DNA from: Eucommia ulmoides
Taxonomy: Eukaryota; Streptophyta; Magnoliopsida; Garryales; Eucommiaceae
Assembly: GCA_016647705.1 (NCBI GenBank)
Contig: CM028328.1
Span: 6,473,311 to 6,537,310 of the forward strand
Direction of reading: 5' to 3'
Length of the DNA stretch: 64,000 nt
Below are positions 37,928-50,392 of the stretch, piece after piece (position 1 is the stretch's first letter; every line of letters starts with the position of its first letter). The notes beneath the pieces were generated by a model. That model did not search any database and was not told the DNA's origin. It was given only the letters and a program-made list of their open reading frames with translations. The position numbers and the translations under genes are program-made.

Positions 37928-38163
37928 TTACTTCAACATTATGTAACCCTTCCCATACATAGTTATAACACTGCCCTCAATATAAAAATTAATAAGATTT
38001 TGAGTAAAGGAACGGGATAACCAAATGTTGGGAACGGTTTGAACTTGTTGTGGAAATTTCTTGAAATGCTTCCAAACCTTTGAAATATGCATATATGGAA
38101 ACAAAAGGCTCAAAATTAAGCATTAAAGGAATGTCCTTTAATTTCATAGTAAATATTTATTAT
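37413..38163 (-). other. Interior of the non-autonomous element, left part
   Basis: No gene. It has the polypurine tract beside the 3' LTR, the ttttgctagttctcgagtaaaac motif frequent before such LTRs, and an (ATT)n microsatellite at about 37858-37928. It is cut at 38164 by the copia element. Confidence 0.7.
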
Positions 38164-40268
38164 TATTGGCCCAGTAGAATACCCAAAAGGGAGGGGTGAA
38201 TTGAGTAATAAAAAAATAATCAGAATAAAAATCAATAAATAAAATAATTAATTTCAAGCCTAAATTAATTATTATCTTTATAACACAACAGAATTAATTA
38301 ATCAACTAGGTGCACACACAAACAGCAAAAATAGAAAAATAATAAAGCAGCATACAAGAGATTTATACTACTTTACCAAGCTACTCTTAGCTAATCCAGT
38401 CTCCCGAGCTCCACGAAGGTCGCACCCACTAAAATCAAGATTCTTTTAAAGGTAGGAACCAAACCCGCACACCGATTCTTTTACAGGCTCAGAATCAACC
38501 TTTACAATTTTCTTTTCAAAGGCTAAGGAATAACCTCTACTTTTTACAGGTTAAAGAATAACTTAATTCTTTTTAACACTTAGGCTCAAGAATCAAAACC
38601 TGACCAAAACACTCTAAATATCCTTTTACCCAGTAAGGATTGAATCATTACAAAATTACTCACAAACACACAATTCTTATCCAGGAAGAATCACTCCCTC
38701 AATCCCTTTACAGGAAGAGACTGAAACACAACTACCCTTGATTAAATATCTCCAATGATATTTAACCTGTCACAACTCACCAATACAAATATTGATAAGT
38801 AAATATCACTCGAAACTTCTATCACCCCAGATATATATAAACTCAATTAATATCCCAACTAATGATAGAAAAATGTGAGATACAAAAATCTGATTTTAAT
38901 AAGATATGAGTAGCAAATTGGAGCACGTAATTAAATTTGAGAAATTGTTTATAAAGATATTTTCTTCAAAAATCAGAAATAATTTCTAAGATCAATTTCT
39001 AAACAATAATCAAATAATGCAATGAAAGAATATAAATGGAAAGATCTCACCCGAAATCCACAGAAAGAATAGATAAAACAATGTAACTTCAGATCCAATA
39101 GCAGCACAAATTAATAGCAGTTGATCTTCAAGATCGTCTCTCAGAAAAGCTTACAATATTTCATATGGATAACTCTTATAAAAGCTCTCAATATAATATG
39201 ATATAATTTCTCTCTTGTTTACTGCTTGGTTAAATCATAAATTCGCAGGTCTATATAGGGATATGTAATCAGCCTTCCAACGGCTAGTTTACAAGTGTCA
39301 TGACAATAAAATACTCTTATAGATCCCTTATAATATAAAGACTTCATTTAGGTTCAATATCACTTAATAACAACTTTTAAAACTCTTAATTAAATCCCCA
39401 AAGTATTTCTCAATCTCAATTAATAAGCATAGAAACTATTTCAAGTACCAAATTGAGAAACATTAATATTTAATGTACCAAATTAATAGGATTTAATTAA
39501 TATATGAACCATATCTTAAATATCACCAAATCCTTAAATCTCTCTCAAATCTTAACAAAAAATGGCTATTTTTAGATATGATTTCGGATCAAATATTATC
39601 CTAAAACAAAGCACTTAGTTGACTAGAAGATTCTAGAAGTAGCTTGTTGCTTTCATCGGTCGACCGCACGGTCGACTCGCAGATTTAGAGAGTTTGTCAA
39701 GCTTTCACCGGTCGACCGTTCTATCAACTCATAGATTCAGAGAGTTTTCCAAACTTCTATTGGTCGACCTCTCTATCGATTCGCAGATTCAGAGAGTTCA
39801 TCTTCTTTCTCCGGTCGACTCCTCAGTCGACTGCCCCCTCCTGAATTACTTCTGTGATCTCATTTTTAACTTACTTTCCTTTACAATTTTGCCCCTTTAT
39901 CCATATTTATATTCAAATGAACTCCACTAATATTCTTATATTCTATTTTAGTCATTCAAGAATATTTCTTTTTAATTCACATAGGAGCAAATAATTATAC
40001 TCAACCAAAACACACATAAAAGATAAAATTCATTTTATGTCATGTGTATGTTCTTAAATAGGATATTAAGAATTTATATTTACCTGGGTTGTTTTCCCTA
40101 ATGTCTTCAAATTCTTAATACTTCTTCACCATCTTGATATCTTCATGTAGCATCCATTCACTTTGATATCTTCATTATTGGAATTTTAAATCACTGAAAC
40201 ACTTGATCAAATATTAGTTCCACCAAAATATTAATACTTAATTGTTCATCAAAATCTTGTGATCAACA
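38164..40268 (-). repeat. 3' LTR of the copia element
   Basis: 2105 bp, TATTGGCCC (G-to-A at the second base) to GATCAACA in plus reading. At 39658-39835 it has four units of a ~52-bp repeat with GGTCGAC cores. It retains ~78 bp (39917-39995) that the 5' LTR has lost. The adjacent AAAAAATGGGGAGAT (minus strand) is the polypurine tract. Confidence 0.93.
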
Positions 40269-40854
40269 ATCTCCCCATTTTTTATGATGACAATTAACTT
40301 TGATGTTTTCTTTAAAAATAAAATATAACCACACTCCCCCTGAATCCGAGGACGGGTTCTTTAACTCATTTAAACATCATAATGAAGATTTCAATAATTA
40401 ACAAATTAAAAATGCTCAATAAAGCATAACTTTTAAATTTCTCTCCCTTTTGATTAAAACACAGTATTAGAATTCTCCCCCTAAATAAAATATCACTTAT
40501 TTCTCCCCCTTTGTCATCTTTAAAAACTATTTAGGTAGGGAAGGAGGAAACAACAATTATGTAAGTTACTCTAGGCAAACATCATTGTGCCTAGTCATTC
40601 CCAAACCACGAATGATTTTCACAAACTGATCTTCCGCTAGTGGTTTGGTAAAAACATCAGCAAGCTGGTCGGAAGTATGAATATATTCAATAATAATATC
40701 TCTTTTTCTAAATGTGATCACGAATAAAGTGATGTCTAATCTCTATGTGCTTAGTTCGTGAGTGTTATGTAGGATTCTTACTTAGACATATAGCACTTTT
40801 ATTATCACAAAAGATCGGAACCTCCTCCATACAAACTCCAAAATCATTTAACTA
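40269..40854 (-). other. Copia 3' untranslated part and RNase H tail
   Basis: Between the RNase H frame and the LTR. The RNase H tail is probably still legible in part at 40855-40600 (for example the antisense of ...SDQLADVFTKPL, seen as cagcaagctggtcgg near 40662 and gtttttaccaaacc). It is broken and followed by non-coding, pyrimidine-rich sequence. Confidence 0.6.
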
Positions 40855-41329
40855 TTACTTAATATATAGAATTTGAGTACAACAGTTACCAACTGCCATA
40901 TATTTAGCCTCAGTAGTAGATAAGGCTATCGAATTCTGTTTCTTACTTAACCAAGAAACCAAAGCATGTCCTAACAAATGACATGTTCCACTTATACTTT
41001 TTCGCTCAACTTTGCAACCAGCAAAGTCAGTGTTAGAGTAATTTATCAATTTAAAATCACTCCCCCTAGAATACTATAATCCTAGGTCAGTCGCCCCCTT
41101 TAAATAACAAAAAATTCGCTTAACTGCAGCAGGTGTGATTCTTTAGGATAAGATTGAAATCTAGCACAAAGACAAACATTATACATAATGTCAAGTCTAC
41201 TAGCGTTAAATACAACAAGCTACCAATCATAGCTTGATACATCTTTTCATTAACGCTTTTGTCTATATCGTCTTTTTTAATTTTTGTAGCTGTTGCTATG
41301 GGAGTTTTGTACTCTTTAGCTCTTTCCAA
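40600..41329 (-). pseudogene. Copia RT end and RNase H
   Basis: Minus strand. Segment 41329-41120 has AKEYKTPIATATKIKKDD and MYQAMIGSLLYLT, the link between RT and RNase H. After a frame change, 41049-40855 gives YSNTDFAGCKVERKSISGTC, SWLSKKQNSIALSTTEAKYM: the copia RNase H with its Asp and Glu. Frame changes occur near 41150 and 41060. A stop lies between the frame ends, so the product is broken. Confidence 0.9.
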
Positions 41330-41383
41330 GACATATTTCTTTAATAGCTCCTTGGTGTATTTAGCTTGGTTTACAAATATCCC

Positions 41384-41765
41384 TTATTTGGTTTGCTTAA
41401 TTTGCAATCCAAGAAAGAAATTCAGCTCTCCCATCATACTCATTTCAAATTCAACCTGCATTATCTTAGTAAACTCTTGGCAAAGATCCTCATTAGTAAA
41501 TCCAGAAATGATATCATTAACATATACTTGTATTAATAGAATATCATAATCAATTTGCTTTACAAATAGTGTTATATCACAAATACCCATTCGAAAATCA
41601 TTTTCGATCAAATATCGGCTGAATCTCTCATACCAAGCTCTCGGAGCTTGTTTGAGCCGGTACAAAACCTTGCACAGTTTAAATACATGATCGGGAAATT
41701 TGTCACTTTCAAATCTCGGAGGTTGTTCCACATATACTTCTTCAGCTAGAAAGTCATTTAGAAAT
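41384..41765 (-). pseudogene. Copia reverse transcriptase, C-terminal half
   Basis: Minus strand. SAFLNDFLAEEVYVEQPPRF, FKLCKVLYRLKQAPRAWYE, GICDITLFVKQ, and the active site YVNDIISG in place of the usual YVDDI, i.e. the first catalytic Asp is Asn (a G-to-A change would do this). Then FEMSMMGELNFFLGLQIKQ. Upstream it joins the N-terminal half at 44680-44366 once the solo LTR (41771-44360) is removed: the codons for VKS meet AFL at the GCACT duplication. Confidence 0.93.
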
Positions 41766-41770
41766 GCACT

Positions 41771-44360
41771 TGTCACAATCCGTCCCGAACACCCGTCATC
41801 CCAAGGTTGGCGTGATTACAACATGATATCACCAAAATCCCAAATAAACTAATGAAATAAACTATACATACACTTAATAATACAAACATCTATTATGGGG
41901 GACACGCCCGTCCCGTTATTTATGAACTGAAAGTATTTATCCATGAACCTTTTATAGGTTCGCCTTTGACAGCTTCTATCGATCGCCTATATGACTCCAT
42001 CGCATAGCTCTACCTAGTGCCAGTAGGGGACTGAATCCTAGCTGTTGTACCTGCGAGTGTACTGCCTTCTTAGTAAAACATTTTTAAAATAATGACACAT
42101 TCTAAATATTACCATAATTAAATATAAATCAAGCATAAGTATATAAGTAGTGAAAATTAAGCGATATAGATAAGTTCCATCTAGTATAAAATCATACCGA
42201 TCACCATAATAAATAATAAATCATCCAATATAAGTAAAATACCACATCTCAAACACACACCTCAAACATACATCTCAAACACCCCACTCCACCACAACAC
42301 ACACACTGGCTAGCCATAGTGATCGTTTTAACCTCACAATCGGGAGTTGCAGCGGTACCGTAATATTCATAGGAATAACTTCCTACGAAATATCCACACC
42401 CCTTTTTGGGGAGAAATATAATCCACACCCCTTACGGGGAGAAATATAATCCACACCCCTTTCGGGGAGAAACCATATCTCTTTCGGGGAGAACATCCAT
42501 GGCATCATCAAAATCAAATTCAGTATCATCGAATCGCAACTCAATAAATATCACCTACTCAATATCGTCAAATCACCACGTCTACAACGTTTCTCAAAAC
42601 CAGCTTTTAAATTCAAAAATCATATTGCATATCTTCTTTTAAAGAAAACGTCCGATTTTATCAAAATCACTTTTCTACCATTTATTCTTTTTAGAAAATC
42701 AGGGATTTTTAGAAAAAATAGATGTTTCCTATTCTCTTTTTAAAAACACTGTCTAATTTCACCAAATCCAGCGGAAATTCATTTTCAGCTTCTTTTTGAA
42801 AACTATCGAAATCCAGTTTACCAACTCATTCAAATCCTGCTTGATCTATATCATTTATGAATTCATACAATTTAAATAATCACATATTTCATCATATATA
42901 TACATAGAAAAATAGTTTGGCAAGAAGACAGTACACTCACCTCGATATCCGTTTTGCAAAACTGACACTGACCGCACTCTATCTAGACGCTAGTGCCTGC
43001 AAACCTAATAGTAGCAGAGTCTAAATTAATATCCTATCTAAAACATCCTAATCATGCAATGCAAACTCTATATCTCGAATCGTTACTAATTTTATGTACC
43101 ACGTGCTTAAAATTAATTAATCGTCACGAAATTATTATGATTTTAGGATTTGTAATACTAACTAAAATTTAATTTAATGAGAATTAATAATCGATTGAAG
43201 TTTCACCTATTTTCGAAACATTTGGTGACCACGAAATGAGTTTTGGATTTTCCTGGGGTGGTTTCTGCAATTTCCCTTCCCCTCCCCTCTTATTTTTTTT
43301 TTTTCTTGTTTCCCGTCCTGCCTCAGCCCATTCTCTCTCTCTCTCTCTCCCCTGTTTCTGTTCTTCTTCTTTCTTCCGACCACGTCTGCCGCTGACCCCT
43401 CTCTTGCTCCTCATTCACCGACCGCTGGCGACCACCTCCTGTCCACCCACGCCCACGCACACATTCACAGGTCAAACCGACGGTCACCCACACAAACCCA
43501 TGTCAGTTGAACAGTATACACACACACACACGGTTGGATCACAAACACACACACCCAGAACACATAAACGCACAGCCATTGCCGGCCAACCTACACCAAC
43601 GATCATCCCCACCCATGCACACACGTCGTTCCTGTTTCTGTTTTGCTGGGTTCTCGCCGACACAACACACACAACGTCGCCGACAATTGACAACCCACAT
43701 ACACCGATGACGACGGAACAACACCGACCGAAGGGACACCCACTGCCGAACGACCTCACTCACCGACCGCTCCTTGCCGACTGCCGAACTTTCTCTCCTC
43801 TCTCTTCTTTCTTTGTTTCTTTTTTTTTTTTCTTTCTGTTTTCTAGTTTCAGTCCAGCCGACACACTCACACACACACACGGTCACTGTCGACGACGGGC
43901 ACACTGTCGATGATATACTTACCAACGAACAAAATACACACCCACGCTCGCACATACCCACTCCATCTGCACATTCCCTCACCGGCGGCGACACCGACAA
44001 CGGACAATCGGAACCCACACCGGCGAACCCCTCTCTCTCTTCCCTTCTCGATTCTTCTCCCATTTTTCTCTATATTTCTGCGTGTATATATATGTGTGTA
44101 TGCATGTCCTAGAAGCCGGCCACCTGGCCTCTCTCCTCACCGCCATTTCCACCGCTTCTCTCTCTAAAAGTGTATAATTGCATTTAAGCCCCTTCATTTT
44201 AGTTAAACATCAAGTTTTATTTTAATGTTCTAAACATTTGCAATTTGGTCCCCTAACTTTTAAATCACATCTTAATTTTTGAAACCCGCCCCGCTATTTT
44301 CGAAATATTATAAAAATGCAACAAAAATTATTTGTATTTTAAAAAAATGGGGCTCTCACA
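41771..44360 (-). mobile_element. Solo LTR (about 2.6 kb) inside the copia RT
   Basis: It starts TGTCACAATCCGTCCC and ends GGGGCTCTCACA (TG...CA), with an exact 5-bp duplication GCACT (41766-41770 and 44361-44365). No second LTR or internal domain is present. Removing it restores the RT reading frame. The minus-strand ends TGTGAGAGCCCC and GGGACGGATTGTGACA resemble LTRs of large chromovirus-type gypsy elements, so a minus orientation is likely; that is inference. It includes a 31-bp repeat cluster and a C-rich, (CA)n-rich part (43440-44000) with long fortuitous open frames. Confidence 0.88.
42392..42491. repeat. About 31-bp tandem repeat, 3-4 units, in the solo LTR
   Basis: Repeats of ccacacccctt followed by ggggagaaatataat; the GGGGAGAAA block recurs at about 42409, 42437, 42465 and 42486, each after a c-rich ccccttt block so that it can form small hairpins (CCCC...GGGG). 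Confidence 0.85.
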
Positions 44361-44365
44361 GCACT

Positions 44366-44680
44366 CTTTACATCCATTTGATATAGCTTAAAATTACATG
44401 AACATGCAAAGGCGAGTAGCATTCTAAGTGCTTATAGTCTAGCAACAGGAGCATAAGTTTCATCATAATCAATTCCTTCCTCTGGATTATAGTCTTGTGC
44501 CACTAATCTTGCTTTATTTCTGATTACCATACCAGATTCATCCTTTTTGTTTCTAAATACCCATTTAGTACCAATAACTGAATGAAAATTCAGTCTCGGA
44601 ACAAGACACCATACTTTGTTCCACTCAAATTGAACTAATTCATCTTGCATTGCGGAAATCCAAGATTCATCAATTAGCAT
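44366..44680 (-). pseudogene. Copia reverse transcriptase, N-terminal half
   Basis: Minus strand. WISAMQDELVQFEWNKVWCL, VIGTKWVFRNKKDESGMVIR, NKARLVAQDYNPEEGIDYDE, TYAPVARL: the standard start of a copia RT. The frame closes near 44432 and the following residues up to VKS are in a shifted frame. At 44365 the gene is interrupted by the solo LTR. It is continued at 41765. Confidence 0.93.
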
Positions 44681-45162
44681 CTCATTTATATTTTTAGGCT
44701 CAATTTGAGATAAGAAAACAAGATTAATTATATTTCTAAGAGAAGATCGAGTACTTACACCTTTTTCGAAATTACCGATGATTTCTTTAATTGAATGCCC
44801 TAATACTTTTTTTTATAGCTCTTGGTAAAGTTGAATCTTTCTCCTTAGGTTCCTCCTCTTGTTGAGACTCCTTTGTTGCATCATTTCCTTGGTTTTTGTT
44901 ATTTAAGATACCTGCATCATCATCATCCAAAACCTTTTCTCTACAAGTATGAATCAGTTTCCTCAAAAACTACATGCATAGTTTCTTCTACTACAAAAGT
45001 ACATTTATTATAGACTCTATAAGCCTTACTGTTAGTAGCATATCCAAGAAAAATCTCACAATCGGATTTAGCATCAAATTTACCAAGATTATCTTTGTCA
45101 TTCAAAATAAAACATTTGCATCCAAATACTTTAAAATATGAGATATTAAGAGTCTTATCATT
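44681..45162 (-). pseudogene. Copia linker between integrase and RT
   Basis: Minus strand. The integrase C-terminal part is legible in pieces (FKVFGCKCFILNDKDNLGKF, GYATNSKAYRVYN), then a Q/E-rich linker with several stops. It joins 45163 to 44680 and has no separate function. Confidence 0.8.
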
Positions 45163-46230
45163 TTAGATTTCATTTGGGATTTTGTGAAACCCTCTACAAA
45201 TTGATACTCGATTTACTACGTGACAAGCGGTACTTCCTACTTCGGCCCAAAAGTAGGTCGGTAAACGATTTTCATTTAGCATTGTTCTGGTCATCTCTTG
45301 AAGCGTTCTGTTCTTTCTTTCCACTATACTATTTTGTTGCGGTGATCTTGGTGCAGAAAAGTTGTGAGCATAACCATGCTCATCACAGTGACTTATCACT
45401 TCATTATTCTTAAATTCTCTTCCTCTGTCACTACGAATGTTAATAATAGAACATTGCTTCTCATTTTGAACACGTTTACAAAATTTAGCAAGAACAGAAG
45501 CAACTTCACTTTTCTTAGCAAGAAAGTATACCCAGGTAAGTCTAGAATAATCATCAACAATAACAAATGCATAGAACTTACCACCAAAACTAGCAACAGA
45601 GTTAGGCCCAAATAAATCAAGATGCAATAATTCAAGATATCTAGACGTGGACGTGTGTATATTTTTCTTAATTGATGATCTAACTTGCTTGCCTAATTGA
45701 CATGCATCACATACTTTATTCTTCACATATTTCAACTCAGGTAGACCATGTACAAGACTCTTCTTAGATAAGTTAGAAATTAACTCCATACTACCATGCC
45801 CAAGTCTTCTATGCCATGACCAACTATTCTCAGATAATGCATTTAAACAAGATAAATTTTGAAAATTAAAATCATCAAACGAACAAGTATAAACATTCTG
45901 AAAACGTGATGTAACTAACAAAATACTATTATCATGACTATTCTTAATGATGCATCTATCATGATCAAATATAACATTGTATCCCTTGTCACACAATTGA
46001 TTAATACTAAGCAAATTATGTTTAAGTCCATCAACTAGTAACACATATTTAATCATAGTAGTACCATTATCGATATTACCCATACCGATAATTTTACCGT
46101 TTGCGTTATCTCCGAAAGTCACATGACCTCCATCTTTAGGTGTCAAACATGTAAATTTTCTTTTATCTCCCGTCATGTGTCGAGAACAACCACTATCCAG
46201 GAACCATTTGTCCTTACTTATTGATACTTT
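45163..46230 (-). pseudogene. Copia protease and integrase core
   Basis: Minus strand, one long open frame. WFLDSGCSRHMTGD is the protease active site (DSG). The GAG-pre-integrase zinc finger is WHRRLGHGSM...VCDACQLGKQ (H, H, C, C). The integrase core shows LLHLDLFGPN (D), IRSDRGREF (D) and SPQQNSIVERKN (E), so all three catalytic acids are kept. The frame is open for about 350 codons and is among the best preserved in the window; it closes at NEI-stop (45163). It would cut the polyprotein and insert the cDNA. Confidence 0.95.
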
Positions 46231-46280
46231 TAGAATAACCTACAAGAAGCACCTCAAATAGTTCCTAAGTGGTACCCAGC

Positions 46281-47913
46281 CTACGTGGATTCGATCTTGT
46301 TAGTTGGGACAATTTTTGTTCCTTTCAAAACCCAAACTTGTCTACAGTTAGATAGTTTTGCAAAACATCTTCGAATAGTATGCCCCACAACTTTACATTT
46401 AAAACATGTATCAAGATCCTTGGTTTCAGAAAAGAATTTATGAAAGCGTTTTCGTTTAAGATTTTTCTGAAATCTAACACCGACCTTATCAAAACAAAAA
46501 TTGTGAACTTCCAAAAATCATTTTCAAATTATTTTCACCGCTGGTAAATTTGAGAACAATTGATTGTAAATCCATCAATTTAGATTTCAACTCATTGTTT
46601 TCAAATTCATAATCCACTACTTACTTGTTTAATGTGTTAATTATACTTTGAAGGGTATTTATTTTTTACCACTAATTTTTATAATCATGTGAAAGTTCTT
46701 GATAAACATCAAATAATTCATCAAAATTTAAAGGACAAGAACTTGAACAATCGGTTACCTCACCACCAGTGGCCATTAAAGCAAGCATTGATGAATCCTC
46801 ACTATTTGATTCTTCCGAGCTACTTGAATCGGTATCATCCCAAGTAGTCTTCATCGATTTCTTCTTACTCTTCTTTACTTTCTTCTTTTATTTTTTCTTC
46901 TTCTCGTTTTCTTTATCCTTCTTTGGTTCTAGGCAATCATTTTGAAAATGACCGGTTTTACAACAGTTGTAGCATTCCACTTTGGATATGTTGAGATTTC
47001 TTTTCCCATGGAATGTGTGCCAAGTCATTCTTCTAAAATTGTTTGTGAGAAGTGATACATTCTTCTGTTGCTCACTATCAAGGTTTTCATCATTACTGTC
47101 ATCATCTTCTTCAATGTTTTTAACTTTTAGTGCCAAGGATTTTCTCTTGCTACTTCCGGTATCATCCTCGTAACCTTTGATCGTCGATTCATGAGTCATG
47201 AAATTACCAATTAGATCATCGATGTCGTATTTGCCAAGATCCTTGGCTTCCTCGATTGCCGTCACTTTTGACTCCCATATTTTCGTCAAGGACCTTAGGA
47301 CCTTTCGTACTCTATCCTCCATGGAGTATGGTTTTCCGAGTTGATTCATACTGTTGCATATGTTGTTGAGGCGAGTGTACATCTCATGAATTGATTCATT
47401 TTCCACCATCCTGAACAGCTCAAATTTTCTCATAAGCGTATTGATTTTTGACTGCGTCACTTGACTTATCCCTTCGTGGGTGACTTGTAGTTTATCCCAC
47501 ATTTCCTTTGCAAACTTACAACCTGAAACTCTAGAATACTCATTAGCATCTAAAGAATAAAATGTAATATTAATAGCTTGAGAATTAATAGAGAGTTTCT
47601 GCTTATCAAAAGCAGTAAGTTGTTTCTTATTCTTCTCAACTCCGTTTTCCATTGGAATAAATGGACCATCCTCGATTGTTAGCCACACGTCATAATTTGT
47701 TCAATGAATAAAGGCTATCATCATGTCTTTCCAAAACGAGTAACTTTCACTTGAAAACAAAGGTGGTCGATGCATAGATTGCCCCTCACCTAGTGTGCCT
47801 ACTATGTGTGACATGTGATCTTTGTTAGCAAAATAGATTCGAGCTAAATCAGCTCTGATACTAATTGTTGGTCTAGTAGAATACCCAAGAGGGGGGGTAA
47901 ATTGGGTAATCAA
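46281..47913 (-). pseudogene. Copia gag with two zinc knuckles
   Basis: Minus strand. The N-terminus (EGQSMHRPPLFSSESYSFWK) is followed by a TGA after FIH at about 47690 and then a long frame, 47688-46888: CKFAKEMWDKLQVTHEGISQ, LFRMVENESIHEMYTRLNNI, KVTAIEEAKDLGKYDIDDLI. This is the UBN2-type capsid region. The first knuckle is CYNCCKTGHFQNDC (about 46984-46943). A K-rich stretch, a D/E/S-rich stretch (DDTDSSSSEESNSED) and a second knuckle CFKCKVVGHTIRRC in a shifted frame (about 46407) follow. There are at least two stops and one frameshift. Confidence 0.93.
47851..47862 (-). other. Primer-binding site of the copia element (tRNA-iMet type)
   Basis: Minus strand TAGTATCAGAGC next to the 5' LTR, one base off the initiator-Met complement TGGTATCAGAGC. 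Confidence 0.88.
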
Positions 47914-49910
47914 AAAATAATCAGAATAAAAATCAATAAAATAAATAATTAATTTTAAGCCTAAATTAATTATTATCTTTATAATACAGCAGAATTAATT
48001 AATCAATTAGGTGCACACACAAACAACAAAAATAGACAAATTAAGAGAGCAGCACACCAGAGACTTATACTGGTTCACCAAGCTACTCTTGGCTAATCCA
48101 GTCCTCCGAGCTCCACGGAGGTCGCACCCATTAAAACCAAGATTCTTTTAAAGGTAGGAACCAAACCCGCACACCGATTCTTTTACAGGCTCAGAATCAA
48201 CTTTTACAATTTCATTTTCAAAGGCTAAGGAATAACCTCTACTTTTTACAGGTTAAAGAATAACCTAATTCTTTTTAACACTTAGACTCAAGAATCAAAA
48301 CCTCACCAAAACACTCCAAATATCCTTTTACCTAGTAAGAATTGAGCCGGTACAAAATCACTAAAACGCACAATTCTTATTCAGGAAGAATCACTACCTC
48401 AATCTCTTTACAGGAAGAAACTGAAACCCAGCTATCCTTGATTAAATATCCCCAATGATATTTAACTCGTCACAACTCACTAATACAAAAATTGATAAGT
48501 AAATCTCACTCGGAGATTCTACCACACCAGATATATATAAACTCAATTAATATCCCAACTAATGATAGAAAAACTTGAGATATAGAAATTTGATTTTAAC
48601 AAGATATAGGTAGCAAATTGGAGCACGTAATCAGATTTGAGAAATTGTTTATAAAAATATTTTATTCAAAAATCAAAAATAATTTCTAAGATCAATTTCC
48701 AAACAATAATCAAATAATGCAATGAAAGAATATAAATGGAAAGATCTCACCCAGAATCCACAGAAAGAATAGATAAAACAATGTAACTTCAGATTCGGTA
48801 GCAGCACAAATTAATAACAGTTGATCTTCAAGATTGTTTCTCAGAAAAGCTCACAATATTTCAGATGGATAACTCTTATAAAAGCTCTCAATATAATATG
48901 ATATAATTTCTCTATTGTTTACTGTTGGGTTCAATCATAAATTCTCAGATCTATATATAGGGATATGTAATCAGCCTTCTAACAACTAGTTTACAAGTGT
49001 CATGATAATAAAATGCTCTTATAGACTCCTTATAACATAAAGACTTCATTTAGGTTCAATATCACTTAATAACAACTTTTAAAACTCTCAATTTAATCTC
49101 CAAAGTATTTCTTAATCTCAATTAATAAGCATAGACACTATTTCAAGTACCAAATTGAGAAACATTAATATTTAATGTACCAAATCAATAGGATTTAATT
49201 AATATATGAGCCATATCTTAAATATCACCAAATCCCTTAAATCTCTCTCAAATCTTAACAAAAAATGGCTACTTTTAGATATGATTTCGGATCAAACATT
49301 ATCCTAAAACAGAGCACTCAGTCAACTGACCAGTCGACTAGAAGATTCTGGAAGTAGCCTGCTGCGTTCATCGGTTGATTAAGCGGTCGACTCGCAGATT
49401 TAGAGAGTTTTTCAAGCTTCCACCGGTCGACTACTCTATCAACTCGCAGATTTAGAGAGTTTGCCAAGCTTCTATCGGTCGACCTCTCTGTCGACTCGCA
49501 GATTCAGAGAGTTCATCTTCTTTCTCTGGTCGACTCCTCAGTCGACTGCCCCCTCCTGAATCGCTTATGTGATCTCGTTTTTAACTTACTTTCCTTTACA
49601 ATTTTGCCCCTTTATCCATATTTATATTCAAATTAAATATACTCAACCAAAACACACATAAAAGATAAAATTCATTTTGTGTCATGTGTGTGTTCTTAAA
49701 TGGGATATTAAGAATTTATATTTATCTGGGTTGTTTTTCCTAATGTCTTCAAATTCTTAATACTTTTTGATCATCTTGATATCTTTATTTAGCATCCATT
49801 CACTTTGACATCTTCATTATTGGAACTTTAAATAATTGAAACACTTGATCAAATATTAGTTCCACCAAAATATCAATACTTAATTGTTCATCCAAATCTT
49901 GAAATCAACA
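47866..49910 (-). repeat. 5' LTR of the copia element
   Basis: 2045 bp, TGTTGGTCTAG to AAATCAACA in plus reading. It is collinear with 38164-40268 with many substitutions and a ~78-bp deletion near 49633. The GGTCGAC repeat block lies at about 49370-49550. Confidence 0.93.
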
Positions 49911-49939
49911 ATTTATTTATTTATTATTAGTAGTATTTT

Positions 49940-50000
<61 letters not shown>

Positions 50001-50392
50001 TCATTATTATTATTAATTAAAATATGTATTTATTTTTTATATTTTATTTATTTTTGTTTCTTTTCTTTTCTTTTATTTTATTTTTATTACAGTTGGCTGC
50101 CTCCCACCTAACGCTAAGTTTTATGTCTCCAGCCAAACATGAGAGAGTCTATTCATAATGAAGCAACCATTTTCTTACCTTTTGCTCGGTCACCCTCCAA
50201 TCTACCACGAGTGACCCATAAATAGTGCTAAACCCATAAATATTTTTCTAGGACCGAATCCCAACTTTTGCTTTCACGACTTTTTTTGTTGTCCCATCAG
50301 TAGAACTTCCAATAATAAGTGATTATCGTCAGCTCACTCTAAATGAATAGATTTATTCTTAAATTGGGTTGACGGTTGTTCTATCGCATCAA
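49911..50392 (-). other. Interior of the non-autonomous element, right part
   Basis: It starts with a (TA)n microsatellite at about 49944-49994. The ggctgcctcccacctaacgct motif near 50095 is frequent 3' of the ORF in such elements. No gene frame is convincing before the ORF at 50393. Confidence 0.65.

Larger units (their letters stand above)
38164..49910 (-). mobile_element. Ty1/copia retrotransposon (large-LTR family), minus strand
   Basis: 5' LTR 47866-49910, 3' LTR 38164-40268, and gag, protease, integrase, RT and RNase H between them in copia order. The flanks ATTAT (left) and ATTTA (right) are only an approximate duplication, in low-complexity DNA. A 2.6-kb solo LTR interrupts the RT. 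The long LTRs, the UBN2-like gag with two zinc knuckles and the initiator-tRNA-Met primer site suggest a Sire-like lineage; that placement is tentative. Frameshifts and stops make it inactive. Confidence 0.93.

Noticed and set aside
43236-44167. Long overlapping open frames (up to 225 codons) on both strands
   Set aside because: They lie in a C/CA-rich part of a solo LTR, give low-complexity H/T/P/S/C/V-rich protein in several frames at once, and match no family.
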